The notes under the pieces are model-generated. The model did not search any database. It was not told where the DNA came from and saw only the letters and a list, made by a program, of their open reading frames with translations. Shown one piece after another: positions 8,555-17,635 of a stretch of DNA of 64,000 bases. Made by a program: the position numbers and the translations under genes. This DNA is from Yersinia vastinensis (GTDB lineage: Bacteria; Pseudomonadota; Gammaproteobacteria; Enterobacterales; Enterobacteriaceae): contig NZ_CACVAF010000002.1 of the NCBI RefSeq assembly GCF_902726565.1, positions 248,001 through 312,000 on the forward strand. The letters are read 5' to 3'. How positions within the stretch are numbered: the stretch's first letter is position 1; each line of letters opens with the position of its first letter.

Positions 8555-9688
8555 TTAAGCTCCCAACACCACGCAGCTATCAGCATCCCAGCAAAGTTGC
8601 ACTTCATCACCCCAGGTTGGCATCCCTTTACGGTAACGGTGGCCATTCTGGAGTTGCGCGCTGAGCATCTGCCCACTGTGTAGTTTTACGTGGTAGATAG
8701 ACAAATCACCCAGATAGGCAATATGCACCACTTCACCCACCGCAAAGTTACACCCATCTTCCGGCACCTGCTCACACAGCATGACCTTTTCAGGGCGCAG
8801 TGCAACGAAGACCGGGACACCGTCAACCACCGAAGCATCAGAATCCACTTTTAACGGATGGCGTAAACCGGGGCTATCAATGATCAGCGCCTCATCCATA
8901 CGTTCTTTTAGCACGCCTTCAAACACATTCACCGAGCCGATAAATTCAGCACTGAATCTGCTGTTTGGATGCTCATAAATCTCTTCAGGTTCGCCAATTT
9001 GTACAAACTTGCCACGATTCATAATGGCAATGCGCCCAGCCATGGTCATCGCTTCTTCCTGATCATGGGTCACCATGACGCAAGTCGCGCCTACCCGCTC
9101 CAGAATATCCACAACTTCCAGTTGCATGCGGTCGCGCAGCTTTTTATCTAATGCCCCCATTGGCTCATCCAACAGCAGCAGCTTTGGCCGTTTGGCCAGA
9201 CTGCGCGCCAAAGCCACTCGCTGGCGCTGACCACCAGATAACTGGTGCGGTTTACGTTTGGCAAACTCTTGCATGTGCACCAGTGTTAGCATCTCTGCTA
9301 CCCGGCTTTTAATTTCATCAGTCGGTAATTTATCCTGCTTCAAACCAAACGCGATATTTTGCTCAACAGTCATATGTGGGAATAGTGCATAAGACTGAAA
9401 CATCATGTTGATTGGGCGCTGATAAGGCGGTACGTGCGATAAATCCTGCCCATCAAGAACTATTTGCCCCTGAGTCGGCTGCTCAAAACCGGCCAGCATA
9501 CGCAACAGGGTGGATTTCCCACAGCCTGACGCCCCCAACAGCGCAAAAATCTCACCTTTATAGATGGTCAAATTGACATCATCTACCGCAGCCTGACCAT
9601 CAAATGATTTGGTTAAATTACGAATCTCCAGCAAGGGGGTAAACACCTTCTGAGATTTTGGCTGCGGGCGGGGAATTACATCATTCAC
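8555..9688 (-). CDS. potG: Putrescine ABC transporter ATPase PotG
   Basis: The 377-residue ATPase energises putrescine uptake. Walker A is GASGCGKST near residue 53. The signature LSGGQRQR and Walker B LLLLDEPMGALD follow near 150 and 170. The C-terminal TOBE domain (about 290-377) is the regulatory part of the MalK/PotA-type subfamily. It follows potF after 159 bases holding a terminator-like hairpin, which fits the usual excess of binding protein over transporter. Confidence 0.94.
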   Translation of the reverse strand: MNDVIPRPQPKSQKVFTPLLEIRNLTKSFDGQAAVDDVNLTIYKGEIFALLGASGCGKSTLLRMLAGFEQPTQGQIVLDGQDLSHVPPYQRPINMMFQSYALFPHMTVEQNIAFGLKQDKLPTDEIKSRVAEMLTLVHMQEFAKRKPHQLSGGQRQRVALARSLAKRPKLLLLDEPMGALDKKLRDRMQLEVVDILERVGATCVMVTHDQEEAMTMAGRIAIMNRGKFVQIGEPEEIYEHPNSRFSAEFIGSVNVFEGVLKERMDEALIIDSPGLRHPLKVDSDASVVDGVPVFVALRPEKVMLCEQVPEDGCNFAVGEVVHIAYLGDLSIYHVKLHSGQMLSAQLQNGHRYRKGMPTWGDEVQLCWDADSCVVLGA

Positions 9689-9741
9689 TCAGCGTGCTCT
9701 CCGTAAAAGCAGAACAGGCCGCATTCAAGGTGCGGCACAAT

Positions 9742-9777
9742 AAAAAACAGGAACAGGAAGATATACTCCCTGTTCCT
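9742..9777 (-). terminator. Hairpin between potF and potG, probable partial terminator
   Basis: On the minus strand AGGAACAGG pairs exactly with CCTGTTCCT (9769-9777 with 9749-9757), followed by GTTTTTTATT. The position after the binding-protein gene and before the ATPase gene suggests partial termination that lowers potGHI expression relative to potF. Confidence 0.6.
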
Positions 9778-9847
9778 ACCATGGTCTATTTTACTTTTTA
9801 TCAATGGGTTAACAGCCATCGCCAGATGACTGATTCACACCATCGGC

Positions 9848-10957
9848 TTATTTACCGCTTTTCACTTTGGTCCAAGCCCGGGTGATTACACGATCAATCT
9901 TCGGCTCTTGTACTTTTAGTGTAAACATTTTCGCGCGCACATCTGCTGGCGGGTAAATGCCCGGATTATCACGCACTTCTGCGTTCACCAACGGAGTCGC
10001 CGCTTTGTTGGCATTGGCATAGAATACGTGGTTACTGATATTCGCAATCACATCAGGGCGCATCAGATAATTCAAGAACTGATAAGCTTCATCCTGATTT
10101 TTAGCATCCGATGGCATCGCAAACACATCAAAGAAAGCCAATGCCCCTTCCTTTGGAATGCTGTAAGCCACATTGACCCCATTTTTAGCTTCTTTAGCGC
10201 GGTTAGAGGCTTGCATAACATCACCTGCCCAACCTACCGCAACACAGATATCACCATTGGCCAAATCATTAATATATTGTGACGAGTGGAAATAGCGGAT
10301 ATTCGGTCGCAACTTCAGCAGTAAATCAGTGGCAGGGCCGGTGTAATCCGCAGCTTGAATACTGTTTGGATCTTTGCCCAGATAATTGAGTACCGTAGCA
10401 AAAATCTCACTCGGGGCATCAAGGAAAGAGACGCCACAACTTTTCAGTTTTTCAAGATTTTCAGGTTTCAGTACCAAATCCCAACTGTTTACCGGCGCAT
10501 CAGTCCCCAGTGCTGCTTTTACTTTTTCTACGTTATAGCCAATACCTGTCGTTGCCCACAAATAAGGGATAGCGAATTTGTTCTCAGGATCATGCTTGCT
10601 GACCAGAGCCAACAGTTCGGGATCGAGATTTTTGTCATTAGGTAATTTACTTTTATCGAGCGGCTTAAATACACCAGCAGACAATTGGCGTTCAAGGAAA
10701 CTGGCTGATGGCACCACCAAGTCAAACCCGGTACTCCCTGCCATCAACTTACCTTCCAACACCTCGTTGGAGTCAAACACATCATAGACAACCTTAATGC
10801 CGGTCTCTTTTTGGAAATTAGCCAGCGTGTCCGGCGCGATATAATCAGACCAGTTGTAAACGTGCAGTGTTTTTTCCTCAGCGGATGCTGAGACGGACGC
10901 GGCCATTAACAGGCCAGCAGCAACACCCGATAACCACTTTTTACGTTGGGTGAACAT
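9848..10957 (-). CDS. potF: Putrescine-binding periplasmic protein PotF
   Basis: A 369-residue periplasmic receptor for putrescine and first gene of potFGHI. The signal peptide is about residues 1-26 (cleavage after SASA), followed by LHVYNWSDYIAPDTL, the hallmark start of PotD/PotF proteins. Also seen are a central DICVAVGWAGDVMQA segment and aromatic residues typical of the polyamine pocket. The start ATG is preceded by GGAGTTAAC. Confidence 0.95.
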   Translation of the reverse strand: MFTQRKKWLSGVAAGLLMAASVSASAEEKTLHVYNWSDYIAPDTLANFQKETGIKVVYDVFDSNEVLEGKLMAGSTGFDLVVPSASFLERQLSAGVFKPLDKSKLPNDKNLDPELLALVSKHDPENKFAIPYLWATTGIGYNVEKVKAALGTDAPVNSWDLVLKPENLEKLKSCGVSFLDAPSEIFATVLNYLGKDPNSIQAADYTGPATDLLLKLRPNIRYFHSSQYINDLANGDICVAVGWAGDVMQASNRAKEAKNGVNVAYSIPKEGALAFFDVFAMPSDAKNQDEAYQFLNYLMRPDVIANISNHVFYANANKAATPLVNAEVRDNPGIYPPADVRAKMFTLKVQEPKIDRVITRAWTKVKSGK

Positions 10958-11369
10958 CCGTTAACTCCTCCAAAATAGGGGGTGAGGTCGTACGCTAAAT
11001 TTGTACCCGAGGGGATACAACACCGTTGTCCTGCCGAGCGCGATTACCACAAATACCGATGCATGACTATGCACGGTGAGTGATTATGAACCTAACAACA
11101 ACAATCACAAATTTTGTGGGAAATATTATGCCCTTTGCAGAAACAGCAGCATAACCGCACTTCGCAATCTGCACCAGACTCTAGGGTAAAAAACGCCTTT
11201 TATCGATTTTTTATGCATATTTTATCTATGTAATGCGCCACTAACGGCATAAACGGCGATAAATATCTGGCAAAGGAGGGTAAAAAGCAGAATATCTTAT
11301 GGTTTACAGGGAGAATGGCAGTGTGCCACTGGTTACCAGCAGCACTCTGAATATTGATATGGGGATAAA
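10958..11369. other. Intergenic region upstream of potF
   Basis: These 412 bases contain the potF promoter region and the 3' flank of ybjN. A 13-nt palindrome CACAAATTTTGTG lies at 11106-11118 and could be an operator. No other clear signal or coding frame was found. Confidence 0.4.
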
Positions 11370-11855
11370 TTAATGAATAACGGGGTATGCTGTAGCGGTT
11401 TGTGGCTGCTCATCATCATCACCGTTCCCAATGAACAGTAAATCATTGCTACGCGCTTCCAGAATAATCATGGAAATCTGCTCTTCGCTCTGTTGCATAA
11501 AATAGCCAAATTGAGCGAGAGTTACGCCAACTTCAACGGTCAATGACTGGCAGACAATCAGTTTCGGCAGATTATCATCTTGAATATCAATAAAGGCTTT
11601 CACAGTCAGCGAACTGGCGTTGATTTGGCTAAGATCCGCCACGAGTGGAATCAATGCAGTTGGCCGGACTTCAGCCAATGCCGAGAACAAAATGACGTTA
11701 TCAACCAAATCGATTTTGGCATCAAACACGCCATCAAAATTTTGCATATGCGGCAAATGCAGCGCCTGGCAGGAATCGCACTCAAAAAATGAGATACCGA
11801 GTTGATCCAGCCAACGCCGTAATAAGGCTAAATCCGGGACGATGAGTGAATCCAT
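11370..11855 (-). CDS. ybjN: YbjN family protein
   Basis: A 161-residue cytosolic protein closely matching E. coli YbjN, with the conserved FFECDSCQALHLPHMQNFDG near residues 19-38 and ASSLTVKAFIDIQDDNLPKL near 80. YbjN has a type III secretion chaperone-like fold and is linked to stress and motility phenotypes, but its biochemical role is unknown. In E. coli it ends a ybjC-nfsA-rimK-ybjN operon. Here ybjC precedes it directly. Confidence 0.9.
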   Translation of the reverse strand: MDSLIVPDLALLRRWLDQLGISFFECDSCQALHLPHMQNFDGVFDAKIDLVDNVILFSALAEVRPTALIPLVADLSQINASSLTVKAFIDIQDDNLPKLIVCQSLTVEVGVTLAQFGYFMQQSEEQISMIILEARSNDLLFIGNGDDDEQPQTATAYPVIH

Positions 11856-11970
11856 AACTACCTACCTCACGATTCTCACAATACGAAAAGTGCCATAGCT
11901 TACGGAATATTGACCGACAGCGCTACTTCAATCCCGACTAATTTGCTCCCCACTACAGACCAATATGGCC

Positions 11971-12279
11971 TTACTCTGATTTGTTTTCCTTTTTGATTCG
12001 TGCTTCATCTAACTCTTTCTTGGATTGCGGCTTTGATATTCTATCCGCACTGCCTAATAGCGGGCCAAAACCACTGGCAACGCGCCAAACAATATAAGCG
12101 GCAGCCGGCAGCATTAGGCCAATTCCGATAAAAATCATCGCCACGGCAACCGCCGGTGTTCCCATTGAGCCTGGTAATGACAAATAGTCATTAATACTCA
12201 AATAGGCCACAACCAGTAACAGCATCCCCAATGCTTCTGAAATAATCACAATCCGGGGCATATCTCCTAACGAGCGCAT
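11971..12279 (-). CDS. ybjC: YbjC family small membrane protein
   Basis: A 102-residue protein (DUF1418) with two membrane segments around residues 11-30 and 42-62 and a charged C-terminal tail. I chose the ATG at 12279 because GGAGGT stands 6-7 bases before it. An upstream start at 12306 lacks such a site. Divergent from grxA, as in E. coli. The two genes that follow ybjC in E. coli (nfsA, rimK) are missing, leaving a 115-bp gap to ybjN. Confidence 0.85.
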   Translation of the reverse strand: MRSLGDMPRIVIISEALGMLLLVVAYLSINDYLSLPGSMGTPAVAVAMIFIGIGLMLPAAAYIVWRVASGFGPLLGSADRISKPQSKKELDEARIKKENKSE

Positions 12280-12527
12280 CTTTACCTCCGATAAGCTCTG
12301 TACCAACTTTTATCCAGTGTATTGAATACCCACTATTTGTAACAGTATCGAGATGCAAATAGGTAGGATTAATCAGAATAACAGGCAATTCCTGCTTTTT
12401 TTTCACTGCGCCAAAGGGCATAGTAGACCCCAGTGAGAGTGAGTAATACGCTAGAAGTCATTTAACAGTTGAATATATCAGTAACTGTTGGCGAAGTGAT
12501 TATCTCAATTTAATCAAGGAGTTTTAC

Positions 12528-12791
12528 ATGTTTGCTGTGATTTTCGGGCGTCCTGGATGTCCTTACTGTGTTCGTGCCAAAGAACTGGCAGAGAAACTGG
12601 AAACTGAACGTGACGATTTTAAATTCCGCTATATCGATATTCATGCGGAAGGTATCACTAAAGCGGATCTGGAAAAGACTGTGGGTAAACCAGTAGAAAC
12701 CGTGCCACAAATCTTTATTGATGAAAAACACATTGGCGGTTGTACTGATTTTGAAGCCTATGCTAAACAAAATCTGAGCCTATTCCAGTAA
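12528..12791 (+). CDS. grxA: Glutaredoxin 1 (GrxA)
   Basis: An 87-residue glutathione-dependent disulfide reductase, cytosolic. The active site is CPYC at residues 11-14, with the cis-proline loop TVPQIF near 61-66 and the glutathione-binding GGCTDFE near 72-78. A strong AAGGAG lies 8-9 bases before the ATG. E. coli grxA is OxyR-activated. I could not confirm an OxyR site here. Confidence 0.96.
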   Translation: MFAVIFGRPGCPYCVRAKELAEKLETERDDFKFRYIDIHAEGITKADLEKTVGKPVETVPQIFIDEKHIGGCTDFEAYAKQNLSLFQ

Positions 12792-12865
12792 TCTGACGGG
12801 CAAAAAGCCGAAATTATCTATACCCATATTAGGGTTATCGTCAATTTTGGCGAGTCTGAACCGAT

Positions 12866-12890
12866 AAAGGGTGTTTTTACACCCTTTTTT
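12866..12890 (+). terminator. Rho-independent terminator after grxA
   Basis: AAAGGGTGT and ACACCCTTT pair around a TTTT loop and the stem runs into six T. It stands 75 bases after the grxA stop. Confidence 0.85.
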
Positions 12891-13191
12891 ATTGCGGCCA
12901 TGACAGCCGATACAGTAAAACATTTCCCCACTATTGCCCCCCTACCCTTTATTGACAGCATATCTGCCCGCGGCGGTTAAATAGCCAAGCATAATTATCT
13001 GGCTGTGCCAAACTTTCTGCTTACTACTGGCTGTCTCGTAACAGACCGATTAGAATAACCCCGCTGTCGCCTATATTTGTCTCTTGGTTGGCGATAAAAC
13101 TTTTGAATTTAAAGATATGTGTCGCTCTGGCATTCACTCAGGGGCGTGTGCATCGTAAATCATCATCCGGGCAAAATAGAAAGTCATACTC
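12891..13191. other. Intergenic region before aalT
   Basis: About 300 bases between the grxA terminator and aalT. E. coli has the small gene ybjM here in the corresponding place. I found no open frame resembling it. The region should contain the aalT promoter but no strong motif stood out. Confidence 0.4.
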
Positions 13192-14880
13192 GTGAATATA
13201 AACGTCGCAAATTTGTTAAACGGCAACTACATCTTGCTGTTATTCGTAGTTTTAGCGCTGGGATTATGCCTAGGAAAACTGCGGCTCGGCCCTATCCAAT
13301 TAGGCAACGCCATCGGTGTGCTGGTGGTATCACTGTTGCTTGGACAACAGCATTTCACCATTAATACAGAAGCACTGAATCTGGGCTTTATGCTGTTTAT
13401 TTTTTGTGTCGGCGTTGAAGCCGGTCCAAACTTTTTCTCCATTTTCTTCCGTGACGGCAAAAACTACCTGATGCTTGCTTTAGTCATGGTTGGCAGCGCC
13501 ATGATTTTGGCCCTCGGTCTGGGCAAACTATTTGGCTGGGATATCGGTCTAACCGCCGGGATGCTCGCAGGCTCCATGACATCAACCCCGGTGTTGGTGG
13601 GGGCGGGTGATACTTTGCGCCATACCATCGCCAATAACCCAGCACTGCAACATGCTCAAGACAATCTGAGTTTGGGTTATGCCCTGACTTATCTTATCGG
13701 GCTGGTCAGCCTGATTTTAGGTGCGCGTTATCTGCCAAAACTTCAGCACCAAGACTTACCCACCAGCGCCCAGCAAATTGCTCGTGAGCGTGGTCTTGAT
13801 ACCGATAGCCAACGTAAAGTTTATTTACCCGTTATTCGCGCCTACCGGGTTGGCCCGGAATTAGTGGCTTGGGCTGATGGCAAAAACCTCCGTGAATTAG
13901 GGATCTATCGTCAAACGGGTTGCTATATAGAACGTATTCGCCGCAATGGCATTCTGGCAAACCCCGATGGTGATGCGGTACTGCAAGTGGGTGATGAAAT
14001 CTCGCTGGTTGGTTATCCAGATGCCCACTCACGCCTTGATCCGAGCTTTCGCAATGGTAAAGAAGTCTTTGACCGTGACCTGTTGGACATGCGCATTGTG
14101 ACCGAAGAAATTGTGGTCAAAAACAGTAATGCCGTCGGTAAAAGACTTAGCCATTTAAAACTGACTGACCACGGTTGCTTCCTTAACCGTGTGATCCGCA
14201 GCCAGATTGAAATGCCGATTGATGACAATGTGGTGTTGAATAAAGGCGATGTATTACAAGTCAGTGGTGACGCTCGCCGGGTAAAAAGTGTGGCGGAAAA
14301 AATCGGCTTCATCTCCATTCACAGCCAAGTTACCGACTTGCTGGCCTTCTGCGCATTTTTTATTTTGGGATTAATGATTGGCCTGATTACCTTCCAATTC
14401 AGTAATTTCAGTTTCGGTATTGGTAACGCGGCTGGCCTGCTCATGGCCGGTATCATGCTTGGATTTTTACGTGCTAATCACCCCACTTTTGGCTATATCC
14501 CGCAAGGGGCGCTTAATATGGTGAAAGAATTCGGGCTAATGGTCTTTATGGCGGGAGTCGGGCTAAGTGCGGGTGGCGGTATAAACAGCAGCTTGGGCGC
14601 TGTCGGTGGGCAAATGTTGATTTCCGGCCTGATAGTCAGCTTAGTGCCGGTGGTTATCTGCTTCATCTTTGGTGCTTATGTATTGCGCATGAACCGCGCC
14701 CTGCTTTTTGGCGCAATCATGGGCGCACGTACCTGTGCCCCGGCGATGGATATCATCAGCGACACCGCCCGCAGTAATATCCCAGCTCTGGGTTACGCAG
14801 GAACTTATGCCATCGCGAACGTACTGTTGACATTAGCAGGCTCGTTAATCGTGATTGTCTGGCCGGGCATATTGGGCTAA
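13192..14880 (+). CDS. aalT: Aspartate:alanine antiporter family transporter (YbjL/AalT)
   Basis: A 562-residue inner-membrane protein of the AAE transporter family. Five or more N-terminal helices (1-190) precede two soluble RCK_C/TrkA-C domains (about 205-370), and another set of helices ends with [16 protein letters not shown]. Duplicated glycine-rich hairpins GSMTSTPVL (near 125) and [10 protein letters not shown] (near 514) are typical of the family. E. coli YbjL has been linked to alanine/glutamate export. The start is GTG at 13192, matching the E. coli N-terminus MNINVA. Confidence 0.9.
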   Translation: MNINVANLLNGNYILLLFVVLALGLCLGKLRLGPIQLGNAIGVLVVSLLLGQQHFTINTEALNLGFMLFIFCVGVEAGPNFFSIFFRDGKNYLMLALVMVGSAMILALGLGKLFGWDIGLTAGMLAGSMTSTPVLVGAGDTLRHTIANNPALQHAQDNLSLGYALTYLIGLVSLILGARYLPKLQHQDLPTSAQQIARERGLDTDSQRKVYLPVIRAYRVGPELVAWADGKNLRELGIYRQTGCYIERIRRNGILANPDGDAVLQVGDEISLVGYPDAHSRLDPSFRNGKEVFDRDLLDMRIVTEEIVVKNSNAVGKRLSHLKLTDHGCFLNRVIRSQIEMPIDDNVVLNKGDVLQVSGDARRVKSVAEKIGFISIHSQVTDLLAFCAFFILGLMIGLITFQFSNFSFGIGNAAGLLMAGIMLGFLRANHPTFGYIPQGALNMVKEFGLMVFMAGVGLSAGGGINSSLGAVGGQMLISGLIVSLVPVVICFIFGAYVLRMNRALLFGAIMGARTCAPAMDIISDTARSNIPALGYAGTYAIANVLLTLAGSLIVIVWPGILG

Positions 14881-14942
14881 CACATAAAAAGGTGCATTTA
14901 GGGGAAAGCTAAACATTATTTTATACTTTTTTCATTTGACCA

Positions 14943-14969
14943 GAACTTTCTTACCAGGTTGGGGTCTGA
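14943..14969 (+). promoter_or_regulatory. Sigma-E promoter of rybB
   Basis: A -35 GAACTT at 14943-14948 and a -10 TCTGA at 14965-14969 with a 16-bp spacer, six bases before the RybB start, match the RpoE consensus. RybB is known to be sigma-E dependent in E. coli and Salmonella. Confidence 0.88.
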
Positions 14970-14975
14970 ATTAAT

Positions 14976-15056
14976 GCCACTGCTTTTCTTTGATGTCCCC
15001 ATATTGAGGAGCCCGATAGTCCCGCCTTCTTAGGTTCAAGACTAATCGGGTTTTTT
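14976..15056 (+). ncRNA. rybB: Hfq-dependent small RNA RybB
   Basis: The first 16 bases, GCCACTGCTTTTCTTT, are identical to the E. coli RybB 5' seed that pairs with outer-membrane-protein mRNAs. The conserved GATGTCCCCAT follows. The 3' part folds as CCCGAT-AGT pairing with ACTAATCGGG and ends in TTTTTT, a rho-independent terminator. The length of 81 nt is about that of the known RNA. It lies next to aalT/ybjL as in E. coli. It represses porin and other envelope mRNAs when sigma-E is active. Confidence 0.93.
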
Positions 15057-15168
15057 CTTGTCTGAAATTCAAGCGCCCCCACTTTCCCTTTCCCTATCCG
15101 CTCTTAAGGCTTTCTTAAGGCAACATTATTACAGTACCCACATCATTACTTCTGCTTCAGGTTATTTC

Positions 15169-15939
15169 GTGAAGACCAACAAATCCACCGCCCAATCTGA
15201 CGTAGTGACGTCGATATTAAATAATACCTCAACGGCACCAATAATTAGGACAAACTCCCTTTACTCATTGCCGTTATCCTTTTATTTTTGGCAGGTTTTT
15301 GGTCTGTTGATCAGTGGATTGCTGTTTCTCTGGCTTTCCCGCAATGAGCAGTTGGATTGGCTTATTAGCAATTACTGGTTTGATCCGGTTGGTCAGAATT
15401 TTCCATGGGAGAATAATGTCTGGCTCGATTTGCTGAATCACCGGTTACTGAAGCAGGCCATTATCAGCGCGGCTATTGTCACATTGCTATGGGGAATTTA
15501 TCGTCGCAATGGGCGTTTGATAACCACCATGTTGCTACTCGGTGTTGGCCCGTTAGTCGTCGGCATCTTAAAAGCCACCAGTGCACACTCTTGCCCTTGG
15601 GATTTAGTGGAATATGGCGGTAAATCTTTCAGTTATGTACTGATGGGAACAGCCCCGGTCGGTGCAGGCCCCGGTCATTGCTTCCCCGGTGGTCACGCAT
15701 CTAGCGGTTTTGCAGTCATGGCATTGTTTTTCTTGTTTTACCCTGAGCGACCACGTCTGGCCACACTGTGTTGGTTTGTCGGTGTCGGTCTTGGCATGCT
15801 GATGGGGTTTGGTCAGATCATGCGAGGGGCACATTTTCTAACGCACAACCTGTGGGCTGGTTGGTGGGTATGGCTCAGTCAGTTAACAGGGTTTTGGATA
15901 ATTAGCGGTTATTACAACCGTGATAAAGGTACAAAATGA
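15169..15939 (+). CDS. PAP2 family membrane phosphatase
   Basis: A membrane phosphatase of 256 residues if started at GTG 15169. An in-frame TTG at 15058 lies in the RybB terminator tail and is unlikely. It has about six helices. The PAP2 signatures are variant: KATSAHSCPWD replaces KX6RP, PGHCFPGGHAS carries PGGH instead of PSGH, and RGAHFLTHNLWAG is the third motif. This matches a lipid-phosphatase subfamily whose substrate I cannot assign (lipid A, polyprenyl or phosphatidyl phosphates are all possible). It overlaps ybjG by four bases, so the two are one operon. Confidence 0.75.
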   Translation: MKTNKSTAQSDVVTSILNNTSTAPIIRTNSLYSLPLSFYFWQVFGLLISGLLFLWLSRNEQLDWLISNYWFDPVGQNFPWENNVWLDLLNHRLLKQAIISAAIVTLLWGIYRRNGRLITTMLLLGVGPLVVGILKATSAHSCPWDLVEYGGKSFSYVLMGTAPVGAGPGHCFPGGHASSGFAVMALFFLFYPERPRLATLCWFVGVGLGMLMGFGQIMRGAHFLTHNLWAGWWVWLSQLTGFWIISGYYNRDKGTK

Positions 15940-16544
15940 TAGAACAGATGAATTATTTTTTCTTTTCCATGATAAATGCAACCCCTGCATCCCCAGCATG
16001 GCTAATTTCTATGGCGACTTTTATCGCGCGTGACGTCATTATGATTATCCCCGTTTTATTGGTAGGACTTTGGTTGTGGGGGCCGAAAGAGACTATGGAT
16101 ATACAGCGTACTATGGTTACCAAAGCCGCCATTGCACTTGCATTCTCTATGCTCTCAGCCGCATGCATTGGCATGTTGATCCCTCATGACAGACCTTTTG
16201 TCGTCGGTTTCGGCTACAACTTCATGCCACACGCTCCGGACAGTTCTTTTCCCAGTGACCACGGCACCGCTATTTTTACCTTTGCCTTAGCTTTTGTTTT
16301 TTGGCACAAACTCTGGTCTGCCATCACGATGATGAGTGTGGCTATCGCAATTGCTTGGTCACGAGTTTATCTGGGTGTCCATTGGCCACTAGATATGGTC
16401 GGGGCCTTTTTACTCGGGATCGTCGGCTGCCTGTTCGCCCAGTTGGTGTGGAATTTATTCGGAGAAGCTATCTCAAATGGCATGAAACGCCTTTATCACA
16501 TGAGCTTTTCCTTACCTATCAGCCGCGGGTGGGTCAGAAGCTAG
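15936..16544 (+). CDS. ybjG: Undecaprenyl-diphosphatase YbjG
   Basis: A 202-residue PAP2 enzyme (BcrC/YbjG type) that dephosphorylates undecaprenyl pyrophosphate at the outer face of the inner membrane, recycling the peptidoglycan lipid carrier. Motifs are HDRPF near 85-89, SSFPSDHGT near 98-106 and SRVYLGVHWPLDM near 138-150. The N-terminus and the C-terminal GWVR match E. coli YbjG. The ATG overlaps the stop of the preceding PAP2 gene. Confidence 0.9.
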   Translation: MIEQMNYFFFSMINATPASPAWLISMATFIARDVIMIIPVLLVGLWLWGPKETMDIQRTMVTKAAIALAFSMLSAACIGMLIPHDRPFVVGFGYNFMPHAPDSSFPSDHGTAIFTFALAFVFWHKLWSAITMMSVAIAIAWSRVYLGVHWPLDMVGAFLLGIVGCLFAQLVWNLFGEAISNGMKRLYHMSFSLPISRGWVRS

Positions 16545-16694
16545 CGTCCTCTCAAGTTATTTATTTTACATTGTCGGTCAACTAAAGGACCGGCAATGTC
16601 TTTTCTCATCGCTCGACAGACATTTAAAATACCTTAAAATCAATTAATTACATTTAAATCTGAATGTATGCTTGGCTCATTTTATCAAAATAAA

Positions 16695-16710
16695 TGTTAT
16701 TAAAATAACA
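16695..16710. promoter_or_regulatory. DeoR operator, upstream copy
   Basis: TGTTATTAAAATAACA has perfect TGTTAT/ATAACA arms and the length and outer bases of the 16-bp E. coli DeoR operator (TGTTAGAATTCTAACA). It lies 72 bp before a second copy, so looping or cooperative binding is possible. Confidence 0.7.
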
Positions 16711-16766
16711 AAATAAAATCTAAAACAGCTTAAATTGTGATAATTATCTTTGTTTTTCATTCAAAA

Positions 16767-16782
16767 TGTTATTATTATAACA
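16767..16782. promoter_or_regulatory. DeoR operator, downstream copy
   Basis: TGTTATTATTATAACA, a 16-bp palindrome with the same arms as the site at 16695. It ends 37 bases before the deoC ATG. Between the two sites TGTGATAATTATCTTT (16736-16751) resembles one half of a CRP site. deoR is encoded just downstream. Confidence 0.75.
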
Positions 16783-16819
16783 ACAGAACTAACTTACAGA
16801 TGAACAAAGGATAATAATC

Positions 16820-17491
16820 ATGACGATCAATTACGCGACTTACATTGACCATACTCTACTGGCAATGGACGCCACTGAAGCACAAATTATTAAGCTATGT
16901 GACGAAGCAAAACAGCATCATTTTTATACTGTGTGCGTTAACTCGGGATACGTTCCATTGGCGGTACAGCAATTAGCGGGTAGCCCGGTAAAAGTCTGCT
17001 CAGTTATTGGTTTCCCTCTGGGGGCGGGGCTGACCGAAGCCAAAGCCTTTGAAGCACAGGCAGCTATCAAAGCCGGTGCGCAAGAGATTGATATGGTTAT
17101 CAATGTTGGTTGGTTAAAAAGCGGTAAGATTGATGCTGTTAAAGCTGACATCAAGGCCGTGCGCGATAATTGCGCCTCCACACCGTTGAAGGTAATATTA
17201 GAAACTTGCTTGCTTAGCGACGAACAAATCGTGCAAGTTTGTGAAATATGTCGTGAACTTGACGTTGCCTTTGTTAAAACCTCAACAGGTTTTAGTACCG
17301 GTGGCGCTAAAGAAGAACATGTAAAATTGATGCGTGCCGCAGTAGGCCCAGTGATGGGGGTTAAGGCATCGGGTGCTGTTCGTGACCGAGCAACAGCTGA
17401 AACTATGATTAAGGCTGGGGCGACACGAATTGGTACCAGTTCTGGCGTGGCTATCGTTTCAGGCCAATCAGTGTCCGCATCAAGTTACTAA
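16820..17491 (+). CDS. deoC: Deoxyribose-phosphate aldolase (short DeoC type)
   Basis: Cleaves 2-deoxyribose-5-phosphate to glyceraldehyde-3-phosphate and acetaldehyde in deoxynucleoside catabolism. The 223-residue TIM barrel has the Schiff-base lysine K153 in [10 protein letters not shown]91 in IDMVINVG and K182 in [10 protein letters not shown]. The length is that of the Bacillus-type enzyme rather than the 259-residue DeoC of the E. coli deoCABD operon. It is therefore probably a second deoC, in a locus with its own deoR. A Shine-Dalgarno AAAGGA precedes the ATG. Confidence 0.92.
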   Translation: MTINYATYIDHTLLAMDATEAQIIKLCDEAKQHHFYTVCVNSGYVPLAVQQLAGSPVKVCSVIGFPLGAGLTEAKAFEAQAAIKAGAQEIDMVINVGWLKSGKIDAVKADIKAVRDNCASTPLKVILETCLLSDEQIVQVCEICRELDVAFVKTSTGFSTGGAKEEHVKLMRAAVGPVMGVKASGAVRDRATAETMIKAGATRIGTSSGVAIVSGQSVSASSY

Positions 17492-17497
17492 ATTATT

Positions 17498-17523
17498 GTC
17501 AGCCCGGTGATTACCGGGCTGAC
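17498..17523 (+). terminator. Strong hairpin after deoC
   Basis: GTCAGCCCGGT and ACCGGGCTGAC form a perfect 11-bp stem with a GATT loop just after the deoC stop. The T-run is poor (TTATT), so it may terminate partly or stabilise the deoC mRNA end. Confidence 0.6.
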
Positions 17524-17635
17524 TTATTGCTGTGTCTATTTTGCATTATTTTGTTTTGCAACCACGCATCAAAACTGCATTTCAAAAAATCGCTTATAAT
17601 ACATGGCGTTGAAAATAACTTGTCAGGGATAGCTT

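Noticed and set aside
8551-8676. N-terminal extension of potH into potG
   Set aside because: It is read out of frame from potG coding sequence. A GTG with a good Shine-Dalgarno at 8550 explains the known PotH length.
11160-11200. Sigma-54-like promoter upstream of potF
   Set aside because: TGGTGCAGATTGC on the minus strand has the GG and GC elements one base too close together for a sigma-54 site.
15058-15168. TTG-start extension of the PAP2 gene
   Set aside because: It begins in the terminator tail of RybB and has low-complexity residues unlike a PAP2 N-terminus.
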